In this document: positions 15,726 to 18,048 of the stretch, piece by piece
Layout: every line of letters begins with the position of its first letter
Numbering within the stretch: the stretch's first letter is position 1
DNA from: Chlorobiota bacterium
GTDB taxonomy: Bacteria; Bacteroidota; Bacteroidia; Bacteroidales; JAADGE01
DNA length: 18,048 nt
Direction: 5' to 3'
Assembly: GCA_030592825.1 (NCBI GenBank)
Contig: JAUVIG010000024.1
Coordinates: 1 to 18,048, forward strand
Notes under the pieces: model-generated
Database searches by the model: none
What the model saw: only the letters and a program-made list of their open reading frames with translations
Told to the model about the DNA's origin: nothing
Translations under genes and position numbers: made by a program

Positions 15726-17006
15726 ATGCCATATTTTTTCACATCAGAATCAGTTTCTGAAGGACATCCCGATAAAATTTCGGACCAAATCTCGGACGCA
15801 TTATTAGATGAGTTTCTAAAACAAGACCCGGAATCAAAAGTTGCTTGTGAAACTGTAGTTACAACCGGTTTAACCATATTGGTCGGAGAAGTTAAAACCA
15901 ATGCATGGGTTGATATTCAACAAACTGCCAGACAAGTTATCAAAGATATTGGTTATACAAAAGGGGAATACAAATTTGAGTATGAATCTTGTGCAGTAAT
16001 GTCCTCAATACACGGTCAATCACCTGACATTAATCAAGGAGTAGTAAGAGCAAAAGAAGAAGATCAAGGTGCGGGAGATCAAGGGATGATGTTTGGTTAT
16101 GCAGTTAATGAAACTGAAGATCTTATGCCTTTACCAATAGATCTTTCACATAAATTGCTCATTGAACTTGCCGGTATTCGTAAAGAAGGTAAGAAAATGA
16201 CATATTTACGTCCTGATTCAAAATCACAGGTTACGGTTGAATATGATGAAAATAATAAACCTGTCAGAATTGATACAATTGTTATTTCAACCCAACATGA
16301 TGACTTTGTGCAACCGGATAAAAATAAAACCCAAAAAGAAGCAGATGATGAGATGTTGAAAACCATCTATGAAGATGTAAAGAACATTCTAATACCTTCA
16401 GTAAAAGAAAAACTTCCGCAATCAATTAATGAATTATTCAAAGGAGATTTTAAATTATTTGTCAACCCTACCGGAAAGTTTGTAATTGGCGGCCCTCACG
16501 GAGATTCCGGTTTAACAGGGAGAAAGATAATTGTTGATACATACGGAGGTAAAGGTGCTCACGGCGGGGGTGCATTTTCAGGAAAAGATTCTTCAAAAGT
16601 TGATCGTTCAGCAGCATATGCTACACGTCACATAGCAAAAAATCTTGTTGCTGCCGGAGTTGCAGATGAAATTCTTATACAAGTCGCTTATGCAATAGGG
16701 GTTGCTGATCCAGTAGGTCTTCATGTTGATACTTTCGGTACATCTAAAGTAAATTTTTCTGACAGTGAAATCGCAAAAAAAATAAACGTGTTATTTGATA
16801 TGCGGCCTGCTGCAATCGTTAAACGATTTGGTTTAAAAAATCCAATTTTCAGAGATACCGCTGCATACGGACATATGGGCAGAAAACCATATACAAAAGA
16901 AGTTACCTTTTCTAAAAATGGGGATACTTATACAAAAGAAGTTGAATTTTTTGCTTGGGAAAAATTAGATGTTGTTGACAAAGTGAAAAAAACTTTTAAC
17001 TTGTAG
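15726..17006 (+). CDS. metK: S-adenosylmethionine synthetase
   Basis: MetK joins ATP and methionine to give S-adenosylmethionine, phosphate and pyrophosphate in the cytosol. It is 426 residues, somewhat longer than the roughly 384 of E. coli. The extra length lies mostly in the middle, around residues 195-240 and near the C-terminus. Motifs include SEGHPDKISDQISDALLD (from residue 8, with the ATP-binding HPDK), GAGDQGMMFGYA (about 115-126), GPHGDSGLTGRK (about 257-268) and GGGAFSGKDSSKVDRSAAY (about 280-298), followed by the family's AYAIGVADPVG segment. The metal-binding and catalytic residues appear intact. The start at 15726 gives the standard MPYFFTSESVSEGHP opening. It is preceded by the best promoter in the window and a SAM-II-like aptamer, suggesting product feedback. 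A hairpin follows the gene, so it is probably monocistronic. Confidence 0.97.
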   Translation: MPYFFTSESVSEGHPDKISDQISDALLDEFLKQDPESKVACETVVTTGLTILVGEVKTNAWVDIQQTARQVIKDIGYTKGEYKFEYESCAVMSSIHGQSPDINQGVVRAKEEDQGAGDQGMMFGYAVNETEDLMPLPIDLSHKLLIELAGIRKEGKKMTYLRPDSKSQVTVEYDENNKPVRIDTIVISTQHDDFVQPDKNKTQKEADDEMLKTIYEDVKNILIPSVKEKLPQSINELFKGDFKLFVNPTGKFVIGGPHGDSGLTGRKIIVDTYGGKGAHGGGAFSGKDSSKVDRSAAYATRHIAKNLVAAGVADEILIQVAYAIGVADPVGLHVDTFGTSKVNFSDSEIAKKINVLFDMRPAAIVKRFGLKNPIFRDTAAYGHMGRKPYTKEVTFSKNGDTYTKEVEFFAWEKLDVVDKVKKTFNL

Positions 17007-17033
17007 GATTAAATTACCATATTGATTTATTAA

Positions 17034-17075
17034 AAGGTATCATTATTTTTTTTAATTTTGATACCTTAACTTTTT
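17034..17075 (+). terminator. Hairpin terminator after metK
   Basis: AAGGTATCA (17034-17042) pairs perfectly with TGATACCTT (17059-17067), with a 16-base T-rich loop, and TTTTT follows at 17071-17075. It lies 28 bases after the metK stop. The loop and stem edge contain TAATTTTG (17053-17060), a match to the minus-7 promoter box, so the same stretch might help start mntA transcription, but no TTTG is properly spaced upstream. Confidence 0.55.
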
Positions 17076-17086
17076 AATTAACTTTT

Positions 17087-17395
17087 ATGATTCCGATAAT
17101 AATATCTGAAAAAGAAAAAATTAACAAAGTTTTTAAAACACATAAAATTGCCAAAGCATATATTTTTGGCTCTGCTGCAACTGATCATTTTGACAATGAA
17201 AGTGATATAGATTTTCTTATTTCTTTTCAAGAAGGTCTTGACCCTCTTGAAAAAGGAGAGTTATGGTGGAGTTTACATGATGCTTTAAGAACTCTTATAC
17301 AAAGAGAGATTGATTTAGTAACAGAAAACTCACTTAAAAATCCATACTTTATTGAGGAACTTGACAAAACAAAAAAATTGATTTATGGATATTAA
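17087..17395 (+). CDS. mntA: MntA-like nucleotidyltransferase antitoxin (MNT)
   Basis: A 102-residue minimal nucleotidyltransferase. The signature GS-x10-DxD is complete: Gly28-Ser29 (FGSAATD) and Asp40-Ile41-Asp42 (SDIDF), with the third acidic residue Asp76 in REIDLV. In characterised HepT-MntA pairs the MNT partner inactivates the HEPN toxin by adding AMP groups to its active-site tyrosine. The downstream gene overlaps by 11 bases and encodes such a HEPN protein, so a toxin-antitoxin role is well supported by context, though inferred from relatives. The order here is antitoxin first, the reverse of the Shewanella pair. It starts 80 bases after metK, beyond a hairpin, and is cytosolic. Confidence 0.85.
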   Translation: MIPIIISEKEKINKVFKTHKIAKAYIFGSAATDHFDNESDIDFLISFQEGLDPLEKGELWWSLHDALRTLIQREIDLVTENSLKNPYFIEELDKTKKLIYGY

Positions 17396-17720
17396 AGCAA
17401 AAAAAAATCTTTTTGATATTATTACTGCCATTAATAATATTGATTCATATTTCGGAGAAAACAAATCCTTTGATCAATATGAACGAAACGGAATGCTTCA
17501 AGATGCAGTCGAAAGGAATATTGAAATAATTGGAGAGGCAATGAATAATTTATTACAAATTAATCCGGAAATTAAAATTTCAAATGCAAGAAGAATTGTT
17601 GATGCAAGAAATAAAATAATACATGGATACGATGAAATTGAAAATACTCAAATTTGGAGCATTATTATTAATCATTTGCCGGTATTAAAAAAAGAAGTCG
17701 AGTTTTATCTCTCACAATAA
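17385..17720 (+). CDS. hepT: HepT-like HEPN ribonuclease toxin
   Basis: A 111-residue all-alpha HEPN-domain protein (DUF86/HepT family). The catalytic R-x4-6-H motif is RNKIIHGY, with Arg75, His80 and the modifiable Tyr82. All residues expected for RNase activity and for AMPylation by MntA are present, so the toxin looks intact. Its start overlaps the last 11 bases of mntA in another frame, meaning translational coupling in a two-gene operon. The conserved helix AVERNIEIIGEAMNNL (residues 41-56) is typical of the family and helps dimer formation. Cell target RNA cannot be told from sequence. Such pairs act in plasmid or prophage stabilisation or anti-phage defence; here it sits alone between metK and gmd. 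Confidence 0.87.
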   Translation: MDIKAKKNLFDIITAINNIDSYFGENKSFDQYERNGMLQDAVERNIEIIGEAMNNLLQINPEIKISNARRIVDARNKIIHGYDEIENTQIWSIIINHLPVLKKEVEFYLSQ

Positions 17721-17752
17721 TTACCTTTAAATTAATCTATTGTTATTAAAAC

Positions 17753-18048
17753 ATGAAAAAAATAGCTTTCATTACAGGAATAACCGGACAAGACGGTGCA
17801 TATCTTGCGGAATTTCTTTTAAAAAAAGGATATATCGTTCATGGTTTGAAAAGAAGAAGTTCTCTTTTCAATACCGACAGAATTGATCATCTTTACCTTG
17901 ACCCGCATGTTGAAAATCGTAATTTTATATTGCATTACGGTGATCTTACAGATTCAACAAACCTCATTAGAGTTATTCAAGAAATTCAACCGGATGAGAT
18001 ATACAATTTAGCAGCAATGAGCCATGTTCAAGTAAGCTTTGAAACTCC
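17753..18048 (+). CDS. gmd: GDP-mannose 4,6-dehydratase, N-terminal part (runs off window)
   Basis: The first 98 codons of Gmd, which converts GDP-mannose to GDP-4-keto-6-deoxymannose, the precursor of GDP-fucose, GDP-rhamnose and related surface sugars. The start MKKIAFITGITGQDGAYLAEFLL contains the Rossmann NADP-binding GxxGxxG (read as two parts here). Further family marks are KRRSSLFNTDRIDHL, HYGDLTDS and EIYNLAAMSHVQVSFETP. The catalytic YxxxK lies beyond the window. The frame is open to the last base. It begins 32 bases after hepT with no visible terminator between, so readthrough from the toxin operon is possible. It likely opens a polysaccharide gene cluster continuing downstream. Confidence 0.95.
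   Translation, partial: MKKIAFITGITGQDGAYLAEFLLKKGYIVHGLKRRSSLFNTDRIDHLYLDPHVENRNFILHYGDLTDSTNLIRVIQEIQPDEIYNLAAMSHVQVSFET

Overview
The window looks like a piece of an AT-rich Bacteroidota chromosome (Bacteroidales- or Cytophaga/Flavobacteria-like). Three things point there. Two large secreted proteins end in Por-type (type IX secretion, T9SS) C-terminal sorting domains with the YPNP motif. One of them is an SprB-repeat adhesin, and a RemB-like outer-membrane barrel lies nearby. The best promoter has the Bacteroidota form TTTG-N19-TAnnTTTG. TAA and TGA both act as normal stops.

Layout. 1-445: gene-free leader with two tandem palindromes and an array of 7-base CYAAnnn units running into the first start codon. 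446-7249: a giant surface adhesin (signal peptide, choice-of-anchor-L-like, Calx-beta-like, proprotein-convertase P-like, about 21 SprB repeats, T9SS tail), split by one in-frame TGA at 5693-5695. 7479-7895 (minus): YjbQ/UPF0047 family protein. 8034-8171: inverted 8-base-period repeat. 8221-9200: rsgA, split by a one-base frameshift near 8437-8441. 9324-10910: RemB/Wzi-like outer-membrane barrel. 11020-11101: second inverted 8-base-period element. 11171-12322: membrane sensor histidine kinase without an adjacent regulator. 12337-12578: a MITE-like structured element with 17-base terminal inverted repeats. 12579-15296 (minus): Asp-box beta-propeller T9SS cargo protein. 15583-15725: promoter plus a SAM-II-like riboswitch candidate. 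15726-17006: metK. 17087-17720: MntA/HepT (MNT/HEPN) toxin-antitoxin pair. 17753-end: start of gmd, probably the edge of a surface-polysaccharide cluster.

How it fits together. The protein-coding theme is the cell surface: two T9SS cargo proteins, one barrel related to gliding/capsule proteins, and GDP-mannose dehydratase. Around it sit housekeeping genes (rsgA, metK, yjbQ) and a toxin-antitoxin module. There is no long operon; only mntA-hepT overlap.

The most interesting material is between the genes. The SAM-II-like aptamer starts almost exactly where the metK promoter would begin transcription, and a small alternative hairpin reuses its GCTAAA core. Three intergenic regions carry arrays of degenerate 8-base units anchored on CATT/CAAT, and a fourth has 7-base CTAA-anchored units. 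The 242-base TTAA-ended element fills the gap between two convergent genes. Two genes less than 3 kb apart are each broken by one base change, which could be sequencing error or real decay. All calls come from reading the sequence; no database or folding program was run.
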